Positions 55,851 through 64,000 of a stretch of DNA of 64,000 nt are shown here, in pieces (position 1 is the stretch's first letter; every line of letters begins with the position of its first letter). The DNA is from Longimicrobiales bacterium. GTDB taxonomy: Bacteria > Gemmatimonadota > Gemmatimonadetes > Longimicrobiales > Gaopeijiaceae. The notes beneath the pieces were generated by a model. The model ran no database searches. It had not been told where the DNA came from and saw only the letters and a program-made list of their open reading frames with translations. A program made the translations under genes and the position numbers. The DNA is taken from assembly GCA_029245345.1 (NCBI GenBank), contig JAQWPM010000012.1, positions 186,001 to 250,000 on the forward strand, in the 5' to 3' direction.

Positions 55851-56480
55851 TCAATGGCGCGCAGCAACAACGATTCCGGCTTCGGCGACCATCAAGTCGA
55901 GGCCTGCCTTCCCGAGCCACCCGGCCGCCTGGTCGGGCGCCTGGGTTACGACGACTCGACTCAGCGGAGCGCACACGCGTGCGGCCTCGAGGACCATTGC
56001 TTGGCCCATTCGGCCATCAACAGCCACGCCGCGCATCACCCGAGAGAAGAAAGGGAGGTTCGGGGCCGAGACGATCCGGCTCCAACGCGCATCGTCATCC
56101 CATAGGCGCAAGTCTGCGTCGACCCCCACTACGTCGACACCATCGAGCATCGAAGCAATGGATGGGCCGAGCCCGGCCGGTTCACCCGCCAAGACGATCG
56201 TCCCCGGTCCCTGCGCGACCCCAATCAGCGCGGCCAGTCGTTGGACTTCTTCGGGCTCTGGCGCGCGAGAAGGGCCAGCCAACCCCGACAGCATCACCCG
56301 TCGCGGCGGCGCCCGAAGATCTCCGAAGCCGTCCTCGACCAAGAAAGCGTCCCGGCAATTCGGACACCCCAGCGTGCCATCTTGTACCCGGCGATTCGCC
56401 ATGATGTTGGCAAGCAAGATCAGGCCGAACTCGGGCCCACACCTGGGGCAACTCAGGCGATCGGTTAAGAGAATGTGCAT
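55851..56480 (-). CDS. Trm112-like zinc-ribbon plus Rossmann-like domain protein
   Basis: A 209-residue protein. Residues ~8-60 carry two CxxC pairs (SCPRCG and GCPNCR), the pattern of Trm112p-like zinc ribbons. The remainder resembles a degenerate class I methyltransferase, with VVGVDADLRLW as a possible motif I-II region, but the SAM-binding GxGxG is not clear. It is the last gene of the pterin operon, 12 bases after the QueD-like stop, and its link to pterin chemistry is unknown. Confidence 0.6.
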   Translation of the reverse strand: MHILLTDRLSCPRCGPEFGLILLANIMANRRVQDGTLGCPNCRDAFLVEDGFGDLRAPPRRVMLSGLAGPSRAPEPEEVQRLAALIGVAQGPGTIVLAGEPAGLGPSIASMLDGVDVVGVDADLRLWDDDARWSRIVSAPNLPFFSRVMRGVAVDGRMGQAMVLEAARVCAPLSRVVVTQAPDQAAGWLGKAGLDLMVAEAGIVVAARH

Positions 56481-56492
56481 GCGTGCTTGGGA

Positions 56493-56915
56493 TCAGCCGG
56501 TCGGCGCCTGCGGTGCCAGAAGCGGCGCGTCGGCCGGACCGTACTGGGCCCATTGGGTGGGCGACTCCCACACGCGTGCGTACAGCAGACCCTCTGCGAT
56601 ATCAGCAGGAAGCCGTCGGCCCAGTTCCTCAAAGAAGTACTTGGCCTGGTTCTCCGCACTCGTCTCTACTTCTTGGAACTGCGGCAAGTCATTGAGGTTT
56701 GTGTGGTCTAACTCGTCCGCGACGCCTCGCAGCGCGCCCTTCAGATCCACGAAGTCGAACGCGATGCCGGAATCGTCCAACTCCGTGGACTGGACAGCTG
56801 CCTCGACGACGTATCGATGGCCGTGCAGCTGCCGGCACTTTCCGTCGTAGTTCTTGAGAAAATGTGCCGCGTCGTAATGCGCCTGAGCGCTCACGGTAAA
56901 CGCGAATCGAGTCAT
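56493..56915 (-). CDS. queD: QueD-type 6-carboxytetrahydropterin synthase homologue
   Basis: A 140-residue T-fold enzyme of the PTPS/QueD family. Zinc ligands are His in AHYDAAHFL and the two His of LHGHRY, with the catalytic Cys in GKCRQLHG, and DHTNLNDLP closes the site. CRxLHGH is the QueD form. In queuosine synthesis it makes carboxytetrahydropterin, but no QueE or QueC is near. Its start overlaps the SDR stop. Confidence 0.87.
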   Translation of the reverse strand: MTRFAFTVSAQAHYDAAHFLKNYDGKCRQLHGHRYVVEAAVQSTELDDSGIAFDFVDLKGALRGVADELDHTNLNDLPQFQEVETSAENQAKYFFEELGRRLPADIAEGLLYARVWESPTQWAQYGPADAPLLAPQAPTG

Positions 56916-57625
56916 GAGCGCTCGATCTGAAGAAGTGGAATCCGGATGGACTCAGGGCGGGTCGCAACAAAAAGAACCGCAGCAGCAACGTCGTCCGGTT
57001 GCATCATGTCTGCTCGGACTGGCAGGCCGGGGTCGTTGTCCGGATCGAGCGAATCCCAAATCGACGTATCCGTCGCAGCGGGTTCGAGAAGCGTCGCCCG
57101 CACCCCTGTGCCCCGAACTTCCTCGAGAAGCACTTCGTGGAAGCCTCGGAGTCCAAACTTGGACGCAGAGTACGCGGCATTCCCGGGAAAGGCCTTTCGA
57201 CCGGCGGTCGAGCCGATGTGCACAATCAGTCCTTCGCCTCGCTCCAGCATCGAAGGGAGAAGTGATCGAGTGACCAAGAATGAACCCCGAAGGTTCACCG
57301 CGACCTGCTCGTCGAAGCCGTTCACGGTCTCAGAGACGCATGGCTCGACATCGAACATGCCAGCAGCGTGGACCACGATGTTCGGCGCGCCTCCAATGGT
57401 CTCCTGCATGTAGTCGAGTGCATCCCAGACTGAAACGTCGTCCGTGATGTCCGCGACGATGGCGACTCCGCCAATCTTCTTCGCGACAGCGGTCACGTCT
57501 TGTTCGGATCTCGCGAGGCACCATACGCGTGCTCCGGTCTCTGCCAGCGCCTCGGCTATGCTCCTGCCGATTCCGCGAGTCGCACCTGTGACCAGCGCGG
57601 TTCGGCCCTGGAGATTCACGGTCAT
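56912..57625 (-). CDS. SDR oxidoreductase in pterin operon (sepiapterin-reductase-type candidate)
   Basis: A 237-residue short-chain dehydrogenase. The cofactor loop [12 protein letters not shown] replacing NNAG, the Ser in IGSTAGR, and the YSASK dyad are intact. By position it may carry out the last reduction of 6-pyruvoyltetrahydropterin, the job of sepiapterin reductase; the family alone does not prove it. It overlaps FolE upstream and the QueD-like gene downstream (ATGA at both ends). Confidence 0.88.
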   Translation of the reverse strand: MTVNLQGRTALVTGATRGIGRSIAEALAETGARVWCLARSEQDVTAVAKKIGGVAIVADITDDVSVWDALDYMQETIGGAPNIVVHAAGMFDVEPCVSETVNGFDEQVAVNLRGSFLVTRSLLPSMLERGEGLIVHIGSTAGRKAFPGNAAYSASKFGLRGFHEVLLEEVRGTGVRATLLEPAATDTSIWDSLDPDNDPGLPVRADMMQPDDVAAAVLFVATRPESIRIPLLQIERS

Positions 57626-58206
57626 GACATCGGTTGGTGGACGTTCGTGGTCAGGCGAAGAAACTCATCCCGAGTCCGATGGTCCTCAAGGAAGGACCCG
57701 CGCATTGCGGATGTGATCGTCTTCGAGTTCTGCTTCTGCACTCCGCGCATCATCATGCACAGGTGATACGCCTCGATCACGACACCGACACCCTGTGGAC
57801 TTGTCGTCTCCCACAGAGCCTGTGCCACCTGTTCGGTGAGGCGCTCCTGAACCTGGAGCCGGCGGGCGTAGACTTCCACGATTCGTGCCAGTTTCGAGAG
57901 TCCGAGAATCTTGCCGTCCGGGATATAGGCTACGTGAGCCTTGCCGAAGAACGGCAACATATGGTGCTCGCAGAGCGAGTAGATCTCGATGTCCTTCACG
58001 ACCACCATGTTCCGGTGGTGTTCCTCGAAGAGCGCGTCACCAACCGCACCCTCAGCTGTCTCGTGATACCCCTTGGTCAGAAACGAAAGTGATTTCACCA
58101 CCCGTTCAGGGGTCTTCTTTAGCCCCTCGCGGTCAGGGTCCTCACCAAGCCTGAGAATCATCTCAGCGACGAGATCTTCGAACGACGCCCCGGACAGCTC
58201 TGACAT
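57622..58206 (-). CDS. folE: GTP cyclohydrolase I
   Basis: A 194-residue T-fold enzyme that opens GTP to dihydroneopterin triphosphate, the first step of folate, biopterin and queuosine routes. The motifs are [28 protein letters not shown] (zinc Cys and His), and [20 protein letters not shown]. It is 2 bases after the PTPS stop and overlaps the SDR start, so all are cotranslated. Confidence 0.96.
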   Translation of the reverse strand: MSELSGASFEDLVAEMILRLGEDPDREGLKKTPERVVKSLSFLTKGYHETAEGAVGDALFEEHHRNMVVVKDIEIYSLCEHHMLPFFGKAHVAYIPDGKILGLSKLARIVEVYARRLQVQERLTEQVAQALWETTSPQGVGVVIEAYHLCMMMRGVQKQNSKTITSAMRGSFLEDHRTRDEFLRLTTNVHQPMS

Positions 58207-58208
58207 GT

Positions 58209-58634
58209 CTATTGCTCCTCAGTTCCTGTGTATTCCACAGAGTTCCGTGCGGTTTCGTGCAAGACGAGTTTGGCGAGCCGAATCCCGTCCGGGAGCGACT
58301 GTGCGAGCCGATCCCAAATCGCGACCACAAGGTTCTCTGTAGTCGGGATCACACCCGACAACCACTCTACTTCTGTATTCAAGTTTCGATGGTCCACGTC
58401 GACCAACACTCTGGATCCGACAAGGTCCTTGAGCTGCTTGAGGTCCATCACGAAGCCGGTCTCCGGATCCACGGGCCCTGCAACGGAGACGTCGAGGTCG
58501 TAATTGTGCCCGTGCCAATTCGGGTTTGAGCAGTCACCGAACACTTCGATATTTCGTTCGTCGGACCAGTCCGACCGGTACAACCGATGCGCGGCGCTGA
58601 AATGGACGCTGCGAGTGGCAAGAACTACGGGCAT
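58209..58634 (-). CDS. 6-pyruvoyltetrahydropterin synthase (eukaryotic-like)
   Basis: A 141-residue PTPS that converts dihydroneopterin triphosphate to 6-pyruvoyltetrahydropterin. The zinc ligands are His in HFSAAHRL and HGHNY, and the catalytic Cys in [37 protein letters not shown] and the Glu in LHETARN follow. The CxNPNxHGHNY and TTEN-IWD forms are those of animal PTPS, unlike the second copy at 56493. The ATG follows GGGAG. It opens the pterin operon. Confidence 0.9.
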   Translation of the reverse strand: MPVVLATRSVHFSAAHRLYRSDWSDERNIEVFGDCSNPNWHGHNYDLDVSVAGPVDPETGFVMDLKQLKDLVGSRVLVDVDHRNLNTEVEWLSGVIPTTENLVVAIWDRLAQSLPDGIRLAKLVLHETARNSVEYTGTEEQ

Positions 58635-58656
58635 TTACGGGTCTCCCTGATCCGAC

Positions 58657-58703
58657 GCGGACACACGGCTACCCTACGGTAGCCCCCTGGGTCCGCACCA
58701 GGG
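58657..58703 (-). promoter_or_regulatory. Pseudoknot leader upstream of the pterin operon (riboswitch candidate)
   Basis: On the minus strand CCCTGG-TGCGGAC-CCAGGG forms a hairpin (58703-58685). Its loop GCGGAC can pair with GTCCGC at 58662-58657. Between them lies a second perfect hairpin, GGCTACC-GTAG-GGTAGCC (58684-58667). All 19 pairs are Watson-Crick. The last strand ends 22 bases before the ATG at 58634, near the ribosome site GGGAG. I cannot match it to a known riboswitch class. Confidence 0.55.
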
Positions 58704-58768
58704 TGGATGGACAAGAAGGCCGAGAACAGGCACGGCAGAGGGATTCTAAGGGGCCCCAAAAGCCGAGA

Positions 58769-58808
58769 GGGCCGACACCCAACCCCGTAAGCGGGGAGGC
58801 ATCGGCCC
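58769..58808. repeat. Nested G/C-rich hairpin between divergent genes
   Basis: GGGCCGA (58769-58775) pairs with TCGGCCC (58802-58808), enclosing CCCCG-TAAG-CGGGG (58783-58796). It lies in the 452-base gap between the pterin operon and a DUF5916 gene. No uridine run follows on either strand. The rest of that gap (58809-59086) holds no gene that I see and should contain both promoters. Confidence 0.5.
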
Positions 58809-59086
58809 ACTCGTAGCGCAACGGGAGGGGTGGATTGAAGCCCGGGATAATACTTAAGGTGACCTCCCCGATTCTTTCGCTTTCCCCTCCTCCGGGGCAT
58901 AGCGGCCGACTCGAGAGTCAGTCCCGGCTTCGGTGCATTGGCTCAATACGTGTCCCCCCGATGCGATGCCCGAATATGGCCAACGGGGTCAAGACCTACA
59001 AGCGTCCTTCCACCATATTCTTCTCTGGTACACTCAGCACTTCCTCACCTTCTCCGCTGAGCGACCCACACCGGAAGGAAGATCCG

Positions 59087-61264
59087 ATGTACGAAGCGTT
59101 GTGGCGGAGTGTGGTGACGGTGCTCGTGTTAGCGGTTCCCGTAGGGGCACAAGTCGTCCCGTCTGATTCCCCGACGTCGAGCGCTGACGCCTTCGCGCTC
59201 GCGGTCTTCGCGGAGTCGGCCCCAGAGATCGACGGAGTGCTCGACGAGCCGCTTTGGGCGTCGGCCCCGGTCATCTCCGACTTCCGGCAGCGAGAGCCGG
59301 TAGACGGCGGCGCCCCGAGTGAGGACACCGAAGTCCGAATCGCCTACGACGCGAACAACTTGTACTTCGGGTTCGTCTTCCACGACTCAGAACCTGAACT
59401 GATTCGGCGCAGCATTCTCCAACGCGAGGGCCGCATCGACCAAGACGACCACATCTGGATCGCGCTGGACACGTACAACGATGACCGTAACGCATACATC
59501 TTCGAGTTGAACTCATTCGGCACGCAGGGCGACGCCCTCTTCAGTGACGAGTCGATGACGTTAGCGGACTGGAACTGGGAGGGCGTATACAGGAGTGAAG
59601 CGCGTATCACGTCCGAAGGATGGACGCTCGAGGTTGCGATCCCCTTCACGACGATCCGCTTCACTGACGCCACCGCACCCGAAATGGGCATCGCGTTCCG
59701 GCGCGCCATCCGCAGGAAGAACGAAGAAGTGATGTGGCCTCACATCCCTCAGGATTTTCGGGGCGGCATCACGAACGTCTCACAGTACGCGACGCTTCGC
59801 GGGCTCCGTGATCTGCGAAAAGGGCGCCACATGGAGCTAAAGCCCTTCGCCATCGTCGGGGCACAGAAATTCGGGGGCTCCGAAGACACGGACGTCCTCG
59901 ATGACATCGGGGTGGACTTCAAATACGCACTCACGTCGAGCGTGACCTTGGACCTCACCTACAACACCGACTTCGCGCAAGTCGAATCCGACAACGTCCA
60001 GATCAACCTCACTCGCTTCAGCCTGTTCTTTCCGGAGAAGCGGGAGTTTTTCCTAGAACGCGCAGGACTGTTCCAGTTCGGAAAGGCTCGCGACACCGAG
60101 ATGTTCTTCAGCCGCCGCATCGGACTCGGGAACGACATCATCGGTGGAGGACGCGTTACCGGTCAGGCCGGCCCCCTGTCCATCGGGGTGCTGACGCTCA
60201 ACACGGATGACCTCACGAACGGAACTGACGTGACGAAGGGAGCGAACAACTCTGTGATCCGGCTACGCGCGGACGTGCTCCCACGAACCACGGTCGGCGG
60301 GATCTTCACGAGCATCCAAAACTCCGAAGGCCACAACCGAGTCGTAGGCGCAGACGCTCAGGTGCGCTTCATGAACAGCAGCAGTGCGGACGGCTGGTTC
60401 GCGAACGTGTGGGACTCCGACAACGGAACGTCCTCCGCTGCCGCACTCAACGTGAATCTTCAGCCGCGGCAATCCTACTCGGTCAGCGGTGGCGTCCAGA
60501 CGGTCGACGCCGACTTCAACCCGGGCCTCGGCTTCGTCCGCCGCCGAGACATGGTGAAGTACAACGCAACGCTCGCGTTCACCCCTCGTTTCGAGGGAAG
60601 TGCATGGGCCCGATCCTTGGTCAGTGCACCTGTCTTCGATTGGGTGAACGGCCAGGACGGATCGAAGCAGTCGACGAGCCAACTCTGGCACAACATGCTG
60701 AGTCTACAGAATGGCGGCGTCTTGTCGTTCAACGCGCGCAGGCGTTTCGAGCGGCTCGACCAGGCAGCATCCATCCAGGGACGCCCGCTCACTTCGGGTG
60801 ACTACGAGTTCTCCTCCGTAGACCTCAGCGGTCGGACGAGCCAAAGCAACACGTTGTCCGGACGGGTGAACGCTTCCTTCGGAAACTTTTGGAACGGAAC
60901 ACGGACTACATACGGCGGATCGCTCACCTGGAAGACCGGCCCGAACCTTACAGTCACGGGCTCGGCGCGCCGCAACAACGTCGATCTCCCCGTGCAGGAC
61001 GGTGCGTTCTCGACGACCCTGATGAGCATGAACGTGCTCGCCGCCGTATCGCGCGACCTGTTCGCCAATGCCCTGGTGCAGTGGGACGACGTCTCGGAGA
61101 CACTTCAGGCCAACATCCGCATCAACTGGATCCATACTCCGGGGAGCGACCTCTTCCTCGTCTTCGACTCGGGGTATCTGACGCAGGACCTCCTCGACCC
61201 ACGAGAGAGCCGTTGGCTCCGCCGGACGGGCGTAGTGAAGCTGACCTACATGCTGGCCTTCTAA
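59087..61264 (+). CDS. DUF5916 outer-membrane barrel protein with CBM9-like domain
   Basis: A 725-residue exported protein. The signal (1-21) is followed by a CBM9-like domain (~38-210) opening with PEIDGVLDEPLWASAP. The DUF5916 barrel follows, with TDFAQVESDNVQINLTRFSL and FFPEKREFFLE, and a C-terminal Phe (YMLAF) typical of outer-membrane barrels. The ATG at 59087 follows GGAAGGA. Function is unknown; a sugar- or polymer-related uptake role is inferred from the N-domain. Confidence 0.88.
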   Translation: MYEALWRSVVTVLVLAVPVGAQVVPSDSPTSSADAFALAVFAESAPEIDGVLDEPLWASAPVISDFRQREPVDGGAPSEDTEVRIAYDANNLYFGFVFHDSEPELIRRSILQREGRIDQDDHIWIALDTYNDDRNAYIFELNSFGTQGDALFSDESMTLADWNWEGVYRSEARITSEGWTLEVAIPFTTIRFTDATAPEMGIAFRRAIRRKNEEVMWPHIPQDFRGGITNVSQYATLRGLRDLRKGRHMELKPFAIVGAQKFGGSEDTDVLDDIGVDFKYALTSSVTLDLTYNTDFAQVESDNVQINLTRFSLFFPEKREFFLERAGLFQFGKARDTEMFFSRRIGLGNDIIGGGRVTGQAGPLSIGVLTLNTDDLTNGTDVTKGANNSVIRLRADVLPRTTVGGIFTSIQNSEGHNRVVGADAQVRFMNSSSADGWFANVWDSDNGTSSAAALNVNLQPRQSYSVSGGVQTVDADFNPGLGFVRRRDMVKYNATLAFTPRFEGSAWARSLVSAPVFDWVNGQDGSKQSTSQLWHNMLSLQNGGVLSFNARRRFERLDQAASIQGRPLTSGDYEFSSVDLSGRTSQSNTLSGRVNASFGNFWNGTRTTYGGSLTWKTGPNLTVTGSARRNNVDLPVQDGAFSTTLMSMNVLAAVSRDLFANALVQWDDVSETLQANIRINWIHTPGSDLFLVFDSGYLTQDLLDPRESRWLRRTGVVKLTYMLAF

Positions 61265-61308
61265 CGCAGAGCCCGTGAAAGCGTAGGCGGCAGGGGTTCA
61301 CCGCGGCC

Positions 61309-61550
61309 ATGCGCGCACGAGATCTCGAGACACAACTCAATCAGGTGATCGGCACGATTGTAGATCTCGAGGGCCAGGTGGATGGTCTCCTCGAATCAAT
61401 CGATGGCAAGAATCTCTCCAATGAGACTCAGGTCCGAAGCACCGCCGGGCAGCTCGAAGTCCTGACCGAGGCGGAGTCATCTCAGATTTGAATGACCTGC
61501 TCGAAGACGCGCCGAAGATCATTACGAATTGGCGGAGGGTGATCAGCTAG
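61309..61550 (+). pseudogene. Frameshifted coiled-coil protein C-terminus
   Basis: Frame one reads 60 residues of heptad-rich helix (RARDLETQLNQVIGTIVDLE...) to a TGA at 61489. A neighbouring frame carries on with SDLNDLLEDAPKIITNWRRV and a TAG at 61548. The two parts look like one helical hairpin broken by an indel near 61478-61486. It lacks any N-terminal domain. I do not recognise the family. Confidence 0.5.
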
Positions 61551-61578
61551 GCGTCACTCACATAAACCGACATGTGCG

Positions 61579-61610
61579 AAGGGCCCGGAGCGTCACCGCC
61601 TCGGGCCCTT
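61579..61610. terminator. Terminator-like hairpin between convergent units
   Basis: AAGGGCCCG (61579-61587) and CGGGCCCTT (61602-61610) pair perfectly; CTTC follows on the plus strand. It sits between the plus-strand coiled-coil remnant and the stop of the minus-strand DUF5916 gene, and could serve either direction. Confidence 0.65.
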
Positions 61611-61635
61611 CTTCACGAAAGACACTGGCCCGCCC

Positions 61636-63879
61636 CTACCAGATCAGCGCGTGTGAGTACTTCACCATGATCTGACGTCCCGCGGAAAGCGGCAGCCGCG
61701 GGTCCATCCCGTTCGCGCGATCCATATATAGGCCCTCGTTCCACACGATCCACAGGTCCGTACCCTCACTGAAGTGGTACCGGAAGCGCATGTTCATGCT
61801 GGTCAGGTCGCTGTTGTCCGAGTACTGAGCGAACACGCTGAACGAGAGATTCGCATCGAGCGCCAGCTGGACCTTGGCCTTCCCGACGTGGATTGTGGTA
61901 GCCTGGTCGCGGTCTCCGAAGGAGATGCGGTTCGCTTCGTAGCCACCACTGAGTTCCAGGTTCTTCGAGAGCGTCCACGTCGGGTTGATTTTCAGGCCCA
62001 AGTGAGTGCCATCGTAGAACGACCCTCCGGTGAGCTCGACGTCACCACGAGCCATGAATGCTCGCGGCAGTTCGAAGCGCGCGCGCGCTTCGTGAAACCA
62101 ATAGTCCCCAATCGGAACGACGACGTCGGCGATGCCGAAGTCGCGATCCAGGCTCTCGTAGGTCGAGGTTGCACCAATTGTGATCTGAGTGCCGTTCCTC
62201 AACTCCATGTTCACTTCGGGCATCACGGAGCGTGACTCCGCCGACCGATCGTCCAGGCGGAGGTAGTTGGCTCCGCGCACGATGAAGGCAGCGCTCCGTA
62301 CCGATGAGGCATCATCCATGAAGTGCCGGTACTGCCCGCTCCCACCGTAGTAGAGGAAGTCGCGCCGAATCTGGAAACCGAGCCCGGGCCGGTAGTCCTC
62401 ACCCACTCGGCGGAACTCCGCCGAATATCCGAGTCCCGCATCCTTGCGGCGCTCCCAGCGTGCCACGAACAAGCCGGCATCGAGCGCGCTGCCTTCGTCG
62501 ATGACTTCATCGAAGGTCTGAGCCCACTTCGCGGTGACGTACTCGTCTCCCGTGACACGGATCGAAGCATCCACGCCGTACGCAATATTGTCGTTCCCGC
62601 CGGATCCGAGCCTCGTGGTCAGCATGCCACCGACCGAGGAATACGGATTCAGCACCTGCTGACTCAGCCGGAGGACACCCATGTTCTCAGCAGCCCGATT
62701 CTCATCGCCCGCAGTCTGCATGTTCAGGAACCCAAAGTCGGTCCCGCCCAACTGTCCCACGGCCCGAGCGCCTCCATAGATGCGGACCATCTGGCCATTT
62801 ACCAGACCAATCTGCCGGCTATGGAAGAGGCGATCCGTGAAGCCCCCCGTAGAGAACTGGAAGGTGGATGAGCGTTCTTGGAAGAACTGCCGCTTCTCTG
62901 GAAAGAAGAGCGCGAAGCGCGTCAGGTTTACCTGCTGGTCATCTGCTTCGACTTGCGCGAAATCCGTGTTCACGGTCAGGTCGAGTGCGAGGTTCGACGT
63001 CGGCGAAAAGCGAAGGTCCAGCCCCATCTCGCGCATCGGATCGTCGTTCGTCCGCCAGCGGGTGGATGGCACTTCTGGAGGAGAAGCGAGGAACGGCCGC
63101 TGAGTCATGCCGCCCAGCCAGAACGGAGTCACATACACCGGCTTGGACTGCACGACATCGCGCAACTGGACTCGCTGGGCCTGAGACGGCTTCGCAAAGC
63201 CGATCCTTCCCCAGATGGGCTCGATAGCCGGGTAGATCTGGCGTTCGTTCTTTCGAGCAATCACCCGGTACGTGCTGAACCCCATCGTTACCTGACCGTC
63301 AACGGCCTGGAATCCGAGCGTCGAGAACGGAATCCGGAACTCGACGAACCACCCTTCCTGGTTCTGGGTCGTCACAACGTCCCAATGAGCGTTCCAGTCG
63401 GAGTTCATCGGCATACCGCCACTGAACTCGGCGTCGTTGGAGAGGGCCCTGTCGTTCCGCACACCAGCCGGGTTCGTGATGAACCAAGAGGCGGTCTCGT
63501 AGTCGTTGTAACTGTCGATAATCAACGCCAAGAGATCGTCACCGCTATACAGATCGCGATACAACGTGTTGGTACGGATCCCGCTCGGATCGGAGTCGAA
63601 GAGCCGACCGGACACGTAGAAATACTCGTCGTCGTGCGCGAGCCGGATCTCGCTACGTTCAGTGAGTGCACCACCGAATACCGGCGAGTACATCGCCATC
63701 GGGAGCGGAGCGATTGCGTCCCATGCGGGCTCGTCGACAACGCCGTCGATCACAACCGCTGACGTCAGCCGAGCGATCTGAATGGGAATCGACCGCGATC
63801 GGTCGACGAGTTCCTCCTGCGCGAGCAGGGGAGTCGATATTAAAGCCACAGTCAGGCCAGCGAGGAGCACTCGCTTCAT
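61636..63879 (-). CDS. Second DUF5916 outer-membrane barrel protein
   Basis: A 747-residue exported protein; the ATG at 63879 heads the signal VLLAGLTVALISTPLLA. A CBM9-like domain (~30-210) begins VVIDGVVDEPAWDAIAPL. The barrel keeps TDFAQVEADDQQVNLTRFAL and FFPEKRQFFQE and ends in Trp (HALIW), an outer-membrane sorting signal. It is a distant paralogue of 59087-61264, facing it tail to tail. Function unknown. Confidence 0.88.
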   Translation of the reverse strand: MKRVLLAGLTVALISTPLLAQEELVDRSRSIPIQIARLTSAVVIDGVVDEPAWDAIAPLPMAMYSPVFGGALTERSEIRLAHDDEYFYVSGRLFDSDPSGIRTNTLYRDLYSGDDLLALIIDSYNDYETASWFITNPAGVRNDRALSNDAEFSGGMPMNSDWNAHWDVVTTQNQEGWFVEFRIPFSTLGFQAVDGQVTMGFSTYRVIARKNERQIYPAIEPIWGRIGFAKPSQAQRVQLRDVVQSKPVYVTPFWLGGMTQRPFLASPPEVPSTRWRTNDDPMREMGLDLRFSPTSNLALDLTVNTDFAQVEADDQQVNLTRFALFFPEKRQFFQERSSTFQFSTGGFTDRLFHSRQIGLVNGQMVRIYGGARAVGQLGGTDFGFLNMQTAGDENRAAENMGVLRLSQQVLNPYSSVGGMLTTRLGSGGNDNIAYGVDASIRVTGDEYVTAKWAQTFDEVIDEGSALDAGLFVARWERRKDAGLGYSAEFRRVGEDYRPGLGFQIRRDFLYYGGSGQYRHFMDDASSVRSAAFIVRGANYLRLDDRSAESRSVMPEVNMELRNGTQITIGATSTYESLDRDFGIADVVVPIGDYWFHEARARFELPRAFMARGDVELTGGSFYDGTHLGLKINPTWTLSKNLELSGGYEANRISFGDRDQATTIHVGKAKVQLALDANLSFSVFAQYSDNSDLTSMNMRFRYHFSEGTDLWIVWNEGLYMDRANGMDPRLPLSAGRQIMVKYSHALIW

Positions 63880-64000
63880 GGCATAAGATATTGTTGGCAT
63901 AGCGGTTAACGTAGAAAGGATACCGCGTCTCGCGTACCTCTCCACGCCCGAACAGGGACTCACGCAACTCTTGTTAGGCACAACGGGTACCAGAGCAACG

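Noticed and set aside
58657-58703. Assignment of the leader to THF, preQ1 or ZTP riboswitch classes
   Set aside because: The conserved core bases of those classes are not visible. Only the pseudoknot layout is similar.
58625-58900. 91-residue minus ORF upstream of PTPS
   Set aside because: It spans the leader hairpins and overlaps the PTPS start; composition is not coding-like.

Overview
The window is a 64 kb stretch of a high-GC Gram-negative bacterial chromosome. It has many lipoprotein (LxxC) and Tat signals, two DUF5916 outer-membrane barrel proteins, FtsX/MacB-type permease genes and fragments, a CcmH-like protein, S9/DUF885/M20/M29-type peptidases and beta-propeller lipoproteins. This mix resembles marine or soil Gemmatimonadota. 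That is an inference from gene content; no rRNA or taxonomic marker is present. There is no CRISPR array, rRNA, intact phage or intact IS element.

Layout. 1-2921: ABC exporter (permease cut by the left edge, plus ATPase). 3049-6089: a decayed VWA fragment, then two coupled PLP enzymes (an ACC-synthase-like aminotransferase and a Tat-exported class V aminotransferase). 6115-14972: secreted hydrolases (LamG-nuclease, DUF885, S9 peptidase, CapA-like), a decayed lipoprotein and DoxX. 15427-17676: an HExxH lipoprotein, then a tRNA-Lys(CTT) gene whose 3' half is repeated 1054 bp away, marking a remnant integrated element. 17990-23830: YaiI, an M29-like lipoprotein, acyl-CoA dehydrogenase, NAD-type isocitrate dehydrogenase and small lipoproteins. 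24004-27317: two beta-propeller lipoproteins and an orphan permease C-terminus. 27446-30848: a cupin-SDR-IlvE operon and a propeller lipoprotein. 30854-38161: CcmH, gamma-glutamyltransferase, TRAP transporter parts on both strands, AlkA-type glycosylase and an SDR. 38231-46985: a response-regulator remnant, an isopropylmalate/homocitrate synthase-like enzyme, M20 peptidase, sugar nucleotidyltransferase, a SIMPL-DUF1499-lipoprotein-DUF445 chain and a TerB-like protein. 47071-55759: ABC-2 exporter, transglutaminase, macro domain, TPR protein with a long Glu-Pro tract, acyl-CoA synthetase, OsmC and TPR. 55851-58634: a pterin operon. 59087-63879: two convergent DUF5916 genes around a frameshifted coiled-coil remnant.

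The most interesting locus is the pterin operon at 58634-55851 (minus strand). A 6-pyruvoyltetrahydropterin synthase that looks like the eukaryotic enzyme is followed without gaps by GTP cyclohydrolase I, a short-chain reductase, a QueD-type paralogue and a Trm112-like zinc-ribbon protein. These enzymes could make a tetrahydrobiopterin-type cofactor. The 5' leader can fold into a pseudoknot with an embedded hairpin ending 22 nt before the start codon, so it is a riboswitch or leader-RNA candidate. Several other loci hold only C-terminal gene stubs (VWA, aminotransferase, two permeases, response regulator, coiled coil), which points to repeated partial duplication and decay.
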